A stretch of DNA of 64,000 nt from Streptomyces rubiginosohelvolus. Its GTDB lineage: Bacteria; Actinomycetota; Actinomycetes; Streptomycetales; Streptomycetaceae. Shown one piece after another: positions 38,145 to 45,846 of this stretch. The position numbers and the translations under genes are program-made. A model generated the notes under the pieces. It was not told the origin of the DNA and did no database searches. It was given only the letters and a program-made list of their open reading frames with translations. The number at the start of each line of letters is the position of its first letter. The first letter of the stretch is position 1. Location of the stretch: assembly GCF_014649875.1 (NCBI RefSeq), contig NZ_BMTW01000001.1, positions 1 to 64,000 on the forward strand. Direction: 5' to 3'.

Positions 38145-38927
38145 ATGCGAGTGCGACGGCTGGGCTGGGCGGGACTGGAGATCGAGGCCGGGGGCCAACG
38201 GCTGGTGATCGACTACGTACGGGACATCTCACCGCTGTTCACGGGATGGAAGCCCGGTGACCGGCTGGCGGAGCCGAGCGGGAAGGCCGATGCCGCGCTG
38301 GTCACCCACCTGCACCGGGATCACACCGACGCGTCCGCGCTCGCGAAGGTGCTGGCGCCGGGAGCACCGGTGCTGAGGCCGGCTCCCGGCCACGGTGACG
38401 ACGTGGACAACGTGACGACGTTGCTCGCCGAGAGCGAGCTGACCGCGCACGGGCTGGCGGCGACCGTCGTCGACGTGTGGTCCGTCCATGAGATCGGACC
38501 GTTCCGCGTCACCGCCGTCCCGGCCGTGGACGGACTGGGTGACCCACAGGTGAACTGGGTGGTCGAGGCCGACGGGCAGCGGCTCTTCCACGGCGGCGAC
38601 ACCATGTTCCACGGCTCCTGGTGGCTCATCGCGCGCCGCTTCAGTCCGTTCGACGCGGCGTTCCTGCCCGCCAACGGGCCCGTCGTCGACGCACCGCATC
38701 TGCAACCCCCGAGCCCGGTGCTCGCCGCGCTGGACCCGGGGCAGGCGGCTGCGGCGGCGGAGATCCTCGACGCCCGGTACGTGGTACCGATCCACTACGA
38801 ACCGGAGCAGCCGGACAAGATCGCAGGCTACGTCGAAGTCGCCGACCCGGCGGAGGAACTGCGCGGGCACGCCGGACCACGCGCCCGTGTGCTGGCCGTC
38901 GGCGAATGGCTGGACCTAAGCGCCTGA
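38145..38927 (+). CDS. MBL-fold metallo-hydrolase (UlaG/YcjY-like)
   Basis: A 260-residue cytoplasmic metallo-beta-lactamase-fold protein. HLHRDHTD (His55, His57, Asp59, His60) is the metal site, with VDGLGDPQVNWVVEADGQRLFHGGDT carrying the Asp ligand and VPIHYEP the last His. Length and compact form match the L-ascorbate-6-phosphate lactonase-like group of unknown substrates. The ATG follows AAAGGAG. It is divergent from a TetR gene, which suggests induction by a small molecule. Confidence 0.83.
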   Translation: MRVRRLGWAGLEIEAGGQRLVIDYVRDISPLFTGWKPGDRLAEPSGKADAALVTHLHRDHTDASALAKVLAPGAPVLRPAPGHGDDVDNVTTLLAESELTAHGLAATVVDVWSVHEIGPFRVTAVPAVDGLGDPQVNWVVEADGQRLFHGGDTMFHGSWWLIARRFSPFDAAFLPANGPVVDAPHLQPPSPVLAALDPGQAAAAAEILDARYVVPIHYEPEQPDKIAGYVEVADPAEELRGHAGPRARVLAVGEWLDLSA

Positions 38928-38988
38928 CCGGACCGCCCCGGCGGGTACGGTCGCGGCTGCGTACCCCTGGGCGGGGGGACTGAAGCCG

Positions 38989-39378
38989 TCACACGCCGTC
39001 ACGCGGGGCAAGGTGCGGGTACTCCCCCGCGAGTACGGCGTCCACCGCCGCGAGCGTCGGATCAGTGACGTCCCAGTCGTGGGCGGAGGGGTGACCGGAG
39101 AACAGCCCGCACGCGTCCTCGCCCCGGGGCTCCACAGCACCGCACCAGGCCAGCTCCGCCAGAGTCGCCCGCTCACCCCTCCAGCGGGCCCAGACGGCGG
39201 TGCGGTTCGTGTCGTCGTCCCATAACGCCATCGCGTGGTAGCCGTCGTGGTCGGCGGCCAGTTCGCAGAGCAGGTGTCCGGCTTCCGGGCGGCTGCCGCC
39301 GTCGGCAGCGGCGAGGCGGAGCACGAAGTCCGGGGGCGGCAGCAGGGCTACGGCGGTGCACTGGTCAATGGGGTCCAT
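38989..39378 (-). CDS. Hypothetical acidic protein A, 129 residues
   Basis: I do not recognise this family. The protein is acidic, Trp-rich and probably cytoplasmic, with no membrane segment. CTAVALLPPPDFVLRLAAADGG and the pattern LCELAADHDGYHAMALWDDD...AVWARW match the layout of the adjacent 181-residue protein, so the two appear to be paralogues. The next gene upstream ends 27 bp away, so the genes are probably one transcript. Confidence 0.65.
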   Translation of the reverse strand: MDPIDQCTAVALLPPPDFVLRLAAADGGSRPEAGHLLCELAADHDGYHAMALWDDDTNRTAVWARWRGERATLAELAWCGAVEPRGEDACGLFSGHPSAHDWDVTDPTLAAVDAVLAGEYPHLAPRDGV

Positions 39379-39405
39379 GGGGCGGGAGTCCTCCGGTCGT
39401 CGCCG

Positions 39406-39951
39406 TCAGGGCGCGTCGGTGTCGGGTACGTCGGGGGTGTCGGGACGGCCGGGGGCGCCAGGGCCGTTGAACGTGCCGGGGGCATCGGGCGTACCGGGAG
39501 CGTCGGGCTCGCCGGGAGCGTCGGGGGCGTCGCCCTCCGAGATCAGTCGCCGGACCTCGCTGTGGACGTGTGCGGCGATGAGGTCGCCGAGCGGGTCGGT
39601 CACGGAGAAGGAGTGCGGCCCGGGGTGATGGTCGAAGAACGCGCATGTCGTCACCGTGCGGGTCGCCAGCTCGCGGAGCACGGCGGGGCAGAGGCGGAGC
39701 ATGCCGAGGCGGTGGACGCGGTGGGCGCCGGTGCCCGACCAGAGGAGCCACAGGTCCTGGTCGTCGGGGGTGTCCGCCGTCCACAGGTGCCCGGCGTGCT
39801 CGGCCGACTCGTCGTGGTCGCCCAGCTCGCACAGGACGAACTCCTCCGGCTCCACGGCATCGGGCGGGTGCTCCGGCCCGCCCTCCATCGTCGCGAGCGC
39901 CAGCAGCGCTTCGGCGTACGGGACGTGGGTCACGGCGGTGCATTGCAGCAC
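39406..39951 (-). CDS. Hypothetical acidic protein B with Asp-Ala-Pro-Gly repeat tail
   Basis: An unrecognised 181-residue protein. Residues 1-135 resemble the product of the next gene downstream (LQCTAVTHV, then FVLCELGDHDESAEHAGHLW, DLWLLWSG, FFDHHPGPHSFSVTDPLGDL). The last 45 residues are a degenerate repeat of DAPG/DTPD units encoded by an 18-bp-period minisatellite. It lies 4 bp from the following gene upstream, probably co-transcribed. Confidence 0.65.
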   Translation of the reverse strand: MLQCTAVTHVPYAEALLALATMEGGPEHPPDAVEPEEFVLCELGDHDESAEHAGHLWTADTPDDQDLWLLWSGTGAHRVHRLGMLRLCPAVLRELATRTVTTCAFFDHHPGPHSFSVTDPLGDLIAAHVHSEVRRLISEGDAPDAPGEPDAPGTPDAPGTFNGPGAPGRPDTPDVPDTDAP

Positions 39952-39955
39952 GCGG

Positions 39956-40414
39956 TCAGGCCCCTTCTGTACGGGGCGGGGACGGGTGGTCCTCCGAGGC
40001 TTCCGCCGTCCACCCCCACAGGTCCACGGGCCAGGCGCCGAGGGTGACGCGCAGCCCCACGAAGGGGTCGACCACGGTGAGCAGGGCGGGGCGCCCGGAT
40101 TCCAGCGCGCCCAGGGCGTGATCCTGGCGGCCGTGGTCGTCCGCCCATGCCCGGAGCGCCTCCGGGGCGTCGCAGCCGTGGAAGGCGACCGGCCGGACGT
40201 CCCTGGCCCCGAGCCAGGGGGCGGCCGGGGGCAGACTCCGCCCGTGCCCGTCCGCCAGCCGCAGCGCCTGCCGCCGCAGCCAGCGAAGAACGAGCCGGCG
40301 GTTCGGCAGGGCGACCCCGCCGAGCGGGAGGGCCCGGCTGCCGACCGTCACCGCGACGGCCGCGACGTAGTCCAGCACCCTCGCCCGGCCCGCGCCGGGA
40401 AGCCCCGCCCTCAC
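39956..40414 (-). CDS. Hypothetical protein, 152 residues
   Basis: The start is GTG at 40414, overlapping the upstream stop as GTGA, which fixes it against longer alternatives. The protein has a short Ala/Val-rich hydrophobic stretch at about 15-30, many Arg, and FHGCDAPEALRAWADDHGRQDHALGALESGRPALL in the middle. I know no family or function. It is the second gene of a four-gene minus-strand run. Confidence 0.6.
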   Translation of the reverse strand: MRAGLPGAGRARVLDYVAAVAVTVGSRALPLGGVALPNRRLVLRWLRRQALRLADGHGRSLPPAAPWLGARDVRPVAFHGCDAPEALRAWADDHGRQDHALGALESGRPALLTVVDPFVGLRVTLGAWPVDLWGWTAEASEDHPSPPRTEGA

Positions 40415-40671
40415 AGCACTTCTCCCCGGCTGCGGGCGTTGAGCCGCGCCGTACGGGCCCGTAACTGCTCCATGAGCAACGCGGGCCGTACGTAACGGGG
40501 TTCGACCTCCCACTCGCGCCCGCCGCCGACCGGCCGGAGGGACCAGTACGGGCCGGCGACACCCTGGAACTCCCCCACGCGGTCACCGCGACTGGTGTCC
40601 GCGAGCAGAGTCCCGGGGGCAGGGACGCGTGGGGGCCGTTCCGTATTCGCGCTGGCGTTCTCGCCGTACAC
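40411..40671 (-). CDS. Small conserved actinobacterial hypothetical protein, 86 residues
   Basis: The pattern PGTLLADTSRGDRVGEFQG followed by YWSLRPVGGGREWEVEP is one I recall from many small Streptomyces proteins encoded beside XRE/DUF397 genes; the family has no name I know. It starts with GTG 94 bp from the divergent XRE gene and ends overlapping the next gene. It is soluble and basic at the C-terminus (LRARTARLNARSRGE). Confidence 0.65.
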   Translation of the reverse strand: MYGENASANTERPPRVPAPGTLLADTSRGDRVGEFQGVAGPYWSLRPVGGGREWEVEPRYVRPALLMEQLRARTARLNARSRGEVL

Positions 40672-40764
40672 CGATCGCTCCTCTCTGTAGCCGAACGACT
40701 ACCGGGGCGACTCAGCGTGGCCTAGCGTGGATACGTCTTCAACGTTTCGGAACTGGGGGATACG

Positions 40765-41604
40765 TTGGTCAACCGCAAGGAAGTGAACCCGGACGGGGGC
40801 CCGGAGGCGGCCTACGGAGCGCGTCTGCGGCGGGAGCGAGAGGCTCGGGGCTGGAAACAGGACGATCTCGGGGGCCGGATCGGCTACACGGGGCGGCACG
40901 TTTCCGGCGTGGAATTGTGCCACAAGTCCCCAACTCGCAAGTTCTCGATCGCCGTTGACGTGGCGATGAACTACACGGGAACCGCTGATTCGTTCGAGCG
41001 CGAGTGGCGCAAGATCAAGCACGGGGTGCTGTTGCAGGGCTTCCCGGAGTACGTGGCACTGGAGGGCCGGGCGGCGGAGATCCGGCTCTTCGAGGTGGGC
41101 GTCATCCCGGGGCTGTTGCAGACCCGGGAGTACGCGGAGGCGCTGGCACGCGGAGCGGTCGACCGAGGCGTCATCACCTCCGAACAGGCCGATCAGCGCG
41201 TCTCGTTACTCATGGAACGCCAGGGCGCCCTCTTACGCACCGTGCCGCCGATGCTGATCGCCGTACTGGACGAGAGCTGCATCCGCCGCCCGATCGGCAG
41301 CCCTGCCGTGATGGACGCCCAGTTGCAGTATCTGGTCGACTTCGCCACGCAGTCCCACACCATGCTGCAGATCGCCCCGTACAGCATCGGTGAGCAGCGG
41401 CCCTTCAATCGGGCAGTGAATCTGCTGACGCTCCAGGATCGGTCCGTGGTCTCCTACGTCGAGTCCGAGACGCAAGGCCATCTGGACCGCGAACTCAGCT
41501 CTGTCATCCCGATGGTGAGGTCCTACCATCAGTTGCAGGCTGTGTCTCTGTCGCAGACAGATACCGTGGACATGATCCACCAGCATCGAAAGGGCACCCC
41601 GTGA
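40765..41604 (+). CDS. XRE-family regulator with DUF5753 domain
   Basis: A 279-residue helix-turn-helix protein: HTH at about 17-60 (YGARLRREREARGWKQDDLG...GYTGRHVSGVE) and the DUF5753 domain from about 95 (AAEIRLFEVGVIPGLLQTREYAEAL to the C-terminus). It starts with TTG after GGGGG. These proteins are normally paired with a DUF397 partner, as here, and control development or secondary metabolism in Streptomyces; the ligand is unknown. The stop overlaps the DUF397 start. Confidence 0.9.
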   Translation: MVNRKEVNPDGGPEAAYGARLRREREARGWKQDDLGGRIGYTGRHVSGVELCHKSPTRKFSIAVDVAMNYTGTADSFEREWRKIKHGVLLQGFPEYVALEGRAAEIRLFEVGVIPGLLQTREYAEALARGAVDRGVITSEQADQRVSLLMERQGALLRTVPPMLIAVLDESCIRRPIGSPAVMDAQLQYLVDFATQSHTMLQIAPYSIGEQRPFNRAVNLLTLQDRSVVSYVESETQGHLDRELSSVIPMVRSYHQLQAVSLSQTDTVDMIHQHRKGTP

Positions 41605-41816
41605 CGACCGAATCCACGACCCCGCAGTGGGTCAAGTCCTCCTACAGCGACAACGGCGGCACCTGCGTCGAGTGGGCCCCGGCCACCGCCTCCACCACCG
41701 GCATCGTCCCCGTACGCGACTCGAAGAACCCGGGCGGCCCGGCCCTGGCCCTCGCCGCTGACGCGTTCACCTCCTTCGTGGCGGGCGTCAAGGCAGGCGG
41801 CTTCGACGCCGCCTGA
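41601..41816 (+). CDS. DUF397 domain protein, partner of the XRE regulator
   Basis: A 71-residue protein with the DUF397 signature WVKSSYSDNGGTCVEWAP, VPVRDSKNPGGPALAL and FTSFVAGVKAGGF. GTG overlaps the XRE stop as GTGA, so the two are made together. DUF397 proteins are thought to antagonise or co-regulate their XRE partner, in some cases like a toxin-antitoxin pair. A 3'-terminal copy of this gene is present at 44085-44155. Confidence 0.9.
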   Translation: MTTESTTPQWVKSSYSDNGGTCVEWAPATASTTGIVPVRDSKNPGGPALALAADAFTSFVAGVKAGGFDAA

Positions 41817-41905
41817 TCCCACAGGCTCCCGCGAGCGCGGCCCGCGGCCATTCCGTGGCCCTGGGCCGCAGTTGACCCTCTGCGGCAGCCCTCGTGCACC
41901 GCACA

Positions 41906-41942
41906 CAGCCCGGTCCCGACCCGCAAGGTGACGACCGGGCTG
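41906..41942. terminator. Possible bidirectional terminator between DUF397 and TetR genes
   Basis: CAGCCCGGTC (41906-41915) pairs with 41933-41942 as a 10-bp stem with a 17-nt loop, in the 160-bp space between convergent genes. No T run. Confidence 0.4.
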
Positions 41943-41976
41943 CGTGCTGTACGCCGACGCACCCGCCGCTCCCCTC

Positions 41977-42591
41977 TCACTCCTCGGCGGTCCCGCCCGG
42001 CCGTGGGCCAGGGGCGAGGACCTTGGCGACGAAGCCCGCGAGCTGTTCCCGCATCCGCTCCCGCGGAATCCCCCGCTCGCCCGCCAGGTGCTCGACGAGG
42101 TCGGCCCGCGTGGCGGCGAGCAGGGCGTGGGCGGTGAAATCACTGTCGGTCAGGCCGGGGATCTGCTCCAGTACGGCTCGGAGCAGGCCGTGCCACCGCT
42201 CGTAGTGGTCCGCCCGGTACGGGCTGCTGTCGCTGCCGCTGTCCTCCAGGGCCAGGGCGAGCGGCCCGTTGTCGAGCTTGAAGCACAGGACGGCATCGAG
42301 CAGGGCGCGTACGCGGTCCTGTGGCGGGGTCCCGGGCCCCAGCGGCGGCGGGCCTGCCTCGATGGCCTCCCTGATCGGTTCGAGCCGCGCCTCGTACAGC
42401 GCGCGCAGCAGCCCGGCGCGATCGCCGAAGGCCCGGAAGAGCGTGCCCTTGCCGACCCCGGCCGCCGCCGCGACGTCGGCCATCGTGATGTCCTCCGGAC
42501 TCGCGCGGCGGCTGAAGAGGGCATCGGCAGCCGCGAGTACGGCCTCCCTGTTACGGATGGCGTCCTTGCGGGACGACTGGCGTTCGGACAT
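41977..42591 (-). CDS. TetR-family transcriptional regulator (divergent from SnoaL/NmrA genes)
   Basis: A 204-residue regulator with HTH ITMADVAAAAGVGKGTLFRAFGDRAGLL at about 36-63 and an alpha-helical C-terminal domain (SBP-like MAB_C pattern). It starts 85 bp from the divergent SnoaL-like gene; three palindromes lie between. It probably represses both directions. Confidence 0.88.
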   Translation of the reverse strand: MSERQSSRKDAIRNREAVLAAADALFSRRASPEDITMADVAAAAGVGKGTLFRAFGDRAGLLRALYEARLEPIREAIEAGPPPLGPGTPPQDRVRALLDAVLCFKLDNGPLALALEDSGSDSSPYRADHYERWHGLLRAVLEQIPGLTDSDFTAHALLAATRADLVEHLAGERGIPRERMREQLAGFVAKVLAPGPRPGGTAEE

Positions 42592-42600
42592 GCCGCTCCT

Positions 42601-42652
42601 TCCGTTTGCAAAACGGACCCACGGTCCATATCTTGAAGTGGACCCCGGGTCC
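42601..42652. promoter_or_regulatory. Three palindromes in the TetR/SnoaL divergent promoter
   Basis: TCCGTTT-GCA-AAACGGA (42601-42617), GGACCC-A-CGGTCC (42615-42627) and GGACCC-C-GGGTCC (42640-42652). The two GGACCC sites are near copies with centres 25 bp apart, the arrangement expected for cooperative TetR dimers. The sequence between them is AT-richer. Confidence 0.6.
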
Positions 42653-42676
42653 GGATTCTACGACTGGAGGACACGT

Positions 42677-43102
42677 ATGCCCGCACCGACCTCCCCGGCG
42701 GATCTCTTCCGCCACAGCCTGCGACTGCTGCTCGACAAGGACATTCCCGCGTGGATCGCCCTGTGGGCCGAGGACGGAGTGATGGAGTTCCCGTTCGCTC
42801 CCGACGGCTGGCCCCGGCGCCTGGAGGGCAAGGAGGCCGTCGCCGATTACATGCGCCACTACCCCGACCACATCGACCTGCACGACTTCCCCGAGCTGCG
42901 GATCCACCGGACCACCGATCCGCAGACCGTCGTGGTCGAGATGCGTGGGGTCGGCCGACTGGTGGAGAGCAACGCTCCCTTCGACATGACCTACATCGCC
43001 GTCGTGACCGTGCGCGACGGGCACTTCACCTCCTACCGCGACTACTGGAACCCCCTCGCCGTCCAGGAACCCGGCGCCGACTTCACCGGGAGCAGCCGAT
43101 GA
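42677..43102 (+). CDS. SnoaL-like (NTF2-fold) protein
   Basis: A 141-residue small alpha+beta barrel protein: FRHSLRLLLDKDIPAWIALWAEDGVMEFPFAP and YRDYWNPLAV are the typical start and end of SnoaL-like/ketosteroid-isomerase-fold proteins. It may bind or transform a small hydrophobic molecule. The ATG follows CTGGAGG, and the stop overlaps the NmrA-type gene as ATGA, so both respond together to the TetR. Confidence 0.85.
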   Translation: MPAPTSPADLFRHSLRLLLDKDIPAWIALWAEDGVMEFPFAPDGWPRRLEGKEAVADYMRHYPDHIDLHDFPELRIHRTTDPQTVVVEMRGVGRLVESNAPFDMTYIAVVTVRDGHFTSYRDYWNPLAVQEPGADFTGSSR

Positions 43103-43947
43103 CCACCGCACCCACCACGCTGGTCATCGGCGCGACCGGCACCACCGGAAGCCGCACCGCCGCGCAGCTGACGGCCGGTGGGCACCGCGTCAGGGCCGCC
43201 AGCCGCCGGGCCACGCCGGTCGCCGGGACCGAGCCCGTCCCCTTCGACTGGTACGCCCCCGCGACGCATGCGGCCGCTCTCGACGGCGTGGACCGCGTCT
43301 ACCTCGTACCGCCCGTGGGCGACTCCGACCCCGCTGCGACGATGCTGCCGTTCCTCCAGGGGGCCCGCGCCGCCGGCGTGCGCCGCGCGGTGCTGCTCAG
43401 TTCCTCGGCCATCCCGGAGGGCGGCCCGGCGGTCGGAGAGGTGCACCAGGCTCTGCCCGGTCTCTTCGAGCAGTGGGCGGTGCTGCGTCCCTCGTGGTTC
43501 ATGCAGAACTTCACCGGTACGCACGCCCACGCGCTCAGCATCCGCGATGAGGGCGTCATCCGGACCGCCACCGGGACCGGCCGGGTCGGCTTCGTGGACG
43601 CGGAGGACATCGCGGCCGTCGCCGTACGCGCTCTGACCGACGAGCAGGCCCCGAACACCGATCTCGTCCTGACCGGACCCGAGGCGCTCGGCCACGACGA
43701 CATCGCCACGATCATCACCGACGTCACCGGAAGGCCCGTGGTGCACCATCGCCTGTCCTACGAGGAGATGCGCGAGCACCTCACGACGCAGGTGCCGGTG
43801 GAGTTCGCCGCGATGCTGGCCGGGATGGACCGCGCCATCGCCGAAGGGGCGGAGGACCGCGTCACCGGCACCGTCCACCGCCTCACCGGCCGGCCCCCGC
43901 GTACCTTCCGGTCCCTCCTTGAGCGGGAGGCGCGTTACAGCGGCTGA
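43099..43947 (+). CDS. NmrA-type NAD(P)-binding oxidoreductase
   Basis: A 282-residue Rossmann protein with the dinucleotide motif LVIGATGTTGSRTAAQL and the NmrA/azoreductase-like layout (VYLVPPVGD, AVLRPSWFMQNF, FVDAEDIAAVAVRAL). It lacks the YxxxK pair of classical SDRs, as do NmrA proteins, so it may be a redox sensor or an atypical reductase. It is co-expressed with the SnoaL-like protein under the divergent TetR. Confidence 0.83.
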   Translation: MTTAPTTLVIGATGTTGSRTAAQLTAGGHRVRAASRRATPVAGTEPVPFDWYAPATHAAALDGVDRVYLVPPVGDSDPAATMLPFLQGARAAGVRRAVLLSSSAIPEGGPAVGEVHQALPGLFEQWAVLRPSWFMQNFTGTHAHALSIRDEGVIRTATGTGRVGFVDAEDIAAVAVRALTDEQAPNTDLVLTGPEALGHDDIATIITDVTGRPVVHHRLSYEEMREHLTTQVPVEFAAMLAGMDRAIAEGAEDRVTGTVHRLTGRPPRTFRSLLEREARYSG

Positions 43948-44084
43948 TGCTCCAGGGGGATCAGCGGTTCCGGTCGCGGCCCGACCACGGCAGCGGGCGG
44001 GTCATTGCGTCGCCTTCCGCAGCGCGGGCTCGGGCATACGGCCGTAGAGCCGCCGGCTCAGGAGCTCGCCGTCCCGGCTGAATG

Positions 44085-44155
44085 CCCTCGCCGCTGACGC
44101 GTTCACCTTCTTCGTGGCGGGCGTCACGGCAGGCGGCTTCGACACCACCGCCTGA
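44085..44155 (+). pseudogene. DUF397 3'-end remnant
   Basis: This segment is nearly identical in DNA to the last 68 bp of the DUF397 gene (41749-41816): it starts CCCTCGCCGCTGACGCG, has a few substitutions and a 3-bp insertion near the end, and stops with TGA. Read in that frame it ends FVAGVTAGGFDTTA. The N-terminal half of the domain is absent and no start is in frame, so it is a broken duplicate. The remainder of 43948-44243 shows nothing else apart from the GNAT promoter. Confidence 0.75.
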
Positions 44156-44209
44156 CCACCGCCGCCGCTCCGGCCGCGCCCCACCGTGCCCGCATGGTGG
44201 GGCGTCCCG

Positions 44210-44237
44210 TTGTCCGGGTGAGCCTGCGGCCTACACT
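44210..44237 (+). promoter_or_regulatory. Promoter of a probably leaderless acetyltransferase transcript
   Basis: TTGTCC (44210-44215), 16-bp spacer, TACACT (44232-44237). The GTG at 44244 is 7 bases after the -10 box and has no ribosome-binding site, so transcription probably starts at the start codon. Confidence 0.5.
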
Positions 44238-44243
44238 CCCGGC

Positions 44244-44777
44244 GTGACAGTCATGAAGCCGGTGATCCGCCCGGCGGTCCCGGCCGACCTGGACGCCGTC
44301 GCCGAGATCTACACGTACTACGTCCGCCACACCGTGATCACCTTCGACGAGAACCCTCCGCCGGTGGCCGCCTGGCACCAGCGCCTCGACGACATCGCCG
44401 CCCGTAACCTGCCGTTCCTGGTCGTCGAGTTGTCCGGCGAGGTCGTCGGCTATGCGTACGCGGCCCCTTGGCGCCCCAAGCCCGCCTATCGCCACACCGT
44501 GGAGAACTCGATCTACCTCGCCCCCGGCCGCACGGGCCGAGGACTGGGCGGAGCGCTGCTGGAGGCCCTGCTGGCCGCCTGCACCGGGACGCACGTACGC
44601 CAGATGATCGCCGTCATCGCCGACGCGGGCACCGACACGTCCGCCGCCCTGCACCGCCGCTACGGCTTCACGGACGCGGGCCGGCTCGCCGCCGTCGGCT
44701 ACAAACACGACCGCTGGATCGACACCCTGCTGATGCAACGGAGACTCGGGCAGCCGACGACGGAACCGAGGCGATGA
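44244..44777 (+). CDS. GNAT acetyltransferase, phosphinothricin/methionine-sulfoximine N-acetyltransferase-like
   Basis: A 177-residue enzyme. IRPAVPADLDAVAEIY opens the GNAT fold, GYAYAAPWRPKPAYRHTVENSIYL is the substrate-side block typical of PAT/Bar and MddA enzymes, and GRTGRGLGGALLEAL is the acetyl-CoA loop, followed by GYKHDRWID. These enzymes acetylate methionine sulfoximine, methionine sulfone or phosphinothricin. I chose GTG 44244 because of the promoter spacing; ATG 44253 is an alternative. The stop overlaps the DUF6980 gene as ATGA. Confidence 0.85.
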   Translation: MTVMKPVIRPAVPADLDAVAEIYTYYVRHTVITFDENPPPVAAWHQRLDDIAARNLPFLVVELSGEVVGYAYAAPWRPKPAYRHTVENSIYLAPGRTGRGLGGALLEALLAACTGTHVRQMIAVIADAGTDTSAALHRRYGFTDAGRLAAVGYKHDRWIDTLLMQRRLGQPTTEPRR

Positions 44778-45100
44778 CCGACCACTGCTGCGAGGTGATG
44801 ACGACCCGGGTGAACTGGCACTGCGACCGGCACGACACCCCCTTCACCTGCCCGGACGCGCTGATTCGCTTCGAGGTCAGGTTCCAGGAGTACGGGTTGG
44901 TCATCCATGACGGCGGCGCATCGACCCTCGGGATCGACTTCTGCCCGTGGTGCGGACAGCACCTCCCCGAGTCCCAGCGGGACCGCTGGTTCGATGAACT
45001 GGAGCGTCGCGGGATCGATCCATGGGAAGACCCGATCCCGGCCGAGTTCCAGGGCGAGGGCTGGCTTGCTTCGCCGCGTCAGGAACGGGACGAGCGTTGA
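44774..45100 (+). CDS. DUF6980-type small zinc-ribbon-like protein
   Basis: A 108-residue acidic soluble protein with several Cys/His: CCEVMTTRVNWHCDRH near the start and IDFCPWCGQHLPES later, suggesting a bound metal. I recall the family as DUF6980, without a known role. It overlaps the acetyltransferase gene, so the pair is co-translated. Confidence 0.75.
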   Translation: MTDHCCEVMTTRVNWHCDRHDTPFTCPDALIRFEVRFQEYGLVIHDGGASTLGIDFCPWCGQHLPESQRDRWFDELERRGIDPWEDPIPAEFQGEGWLASPRQERDER

Positions 45101-45141
45101 TCCGCTTCTGAACCGGGTTCCCTCAGCGCCTTATCATCGCC

Positions 45142-45672
45142 TCAAACACGGCCTGAATAGAGAGCCCTGGCTCGCACCAGATCCACGGGCCCGCCCTCCC
45201 CGATGCCCAGAAAGAAATTCACCTGCCACGCCTGCGTACCGCGCGCCTGACGGCTCGCCGTAACGGCACCCGGCGGGTAGACGCGAAAGCCCCGCTTTCC
45301 GCCCACGCCGTTACGGGACACGATGCCGCGCTCGCACAGAACGCCGCGCGGGAACACGAACTGCCCGAGGCGGCCGTCGTCGCGGGCGCTGATGACGAAG
45401 AGATCGACGCCGTCGTCGGCGTCGAAGGGGCGGATCGGGCCTTCGGTGGAGCGCTGCCACACGGTGACGAACTGGCCGGCCTTGGTCGGCGTCGTCCTGG
45501 CCACGCGAAAGGCGACCGACCGCCCGTCGAGCGTGAAGCGGTGAGCGGCGTAATCAGCGCTCTCCGGCTCGGGGACCGGCTGCGAGCAGACGAAGCCACC
45601 CGGGTCGTACACCGATGCCTTTGCTGCCGGCAGGTCGCCGTGAAGCCGCGCCCACGGCTGGTTCGTCTCCAT
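45142..45672 (-). CDS. MepB-family protein
   Basis: A 176-residue soluble protein. The pattern GRSVAFRVARTTPTKAGQFVTVWQRS, then DDGVDLFVISA and GQFVFPRGVLCERGIVS followed by KRGFRVYPPGA, is that of MepB-like proteins, named after a gene beside the staphylococcal MepA pump. Molecular function is unknown. ATG 45672 (METNQPW) is chosen; longer in-frame sequence upstream is Arg/Gly-rich and unlikely to be translated. It converges with the DUF6980 gene. Confidence 0.82.
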   Translation of the reverse strand: METNQPWARLHGDLPAAKASVYDPGGFVCSQPVPEPESADYAAHRFTLDGRSVAFRVARTTPTKAGQFVTVWQRSTEGPIRPFDADDGVDLFVISARDDGRLGQFVFPRGVLCERGIVSRNGVGGKRGFRVYPPGAVTASRQARGTQAWQVNFFLGIGEGGPVDLVRARALYSGRV

Positions 45673-45846
45673 TCTCCCTATCCTGTCACCGCGCCGACCA
45701 CGCCCGGCCGGGGCGGCGGGGCGCCGCACGGGGCCGCCCCCTTGGCAGCATGTTGACATGACCTTGACACTTGCCCCGCCCGCGCCGGAGGCTCGGAATC
45801 CCCCACGAACCGCAGACGGCCACGACGACAATGAGGTGTAGCCCCC

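Noticed and set aside
40411..44155. XRE-DUF397 region as part of an integrated plasmid or prophage
   Set aside because: No integrase, excisionase, replication gene, tRNA or att repeat is present, and base composition matches the surroundings.
44002..44184. Small minus-strand frame near the acetyltransferase gene
   Set aside because: It is the antisense of the DUF397 remnant and its surroundings, with no ribosome site.
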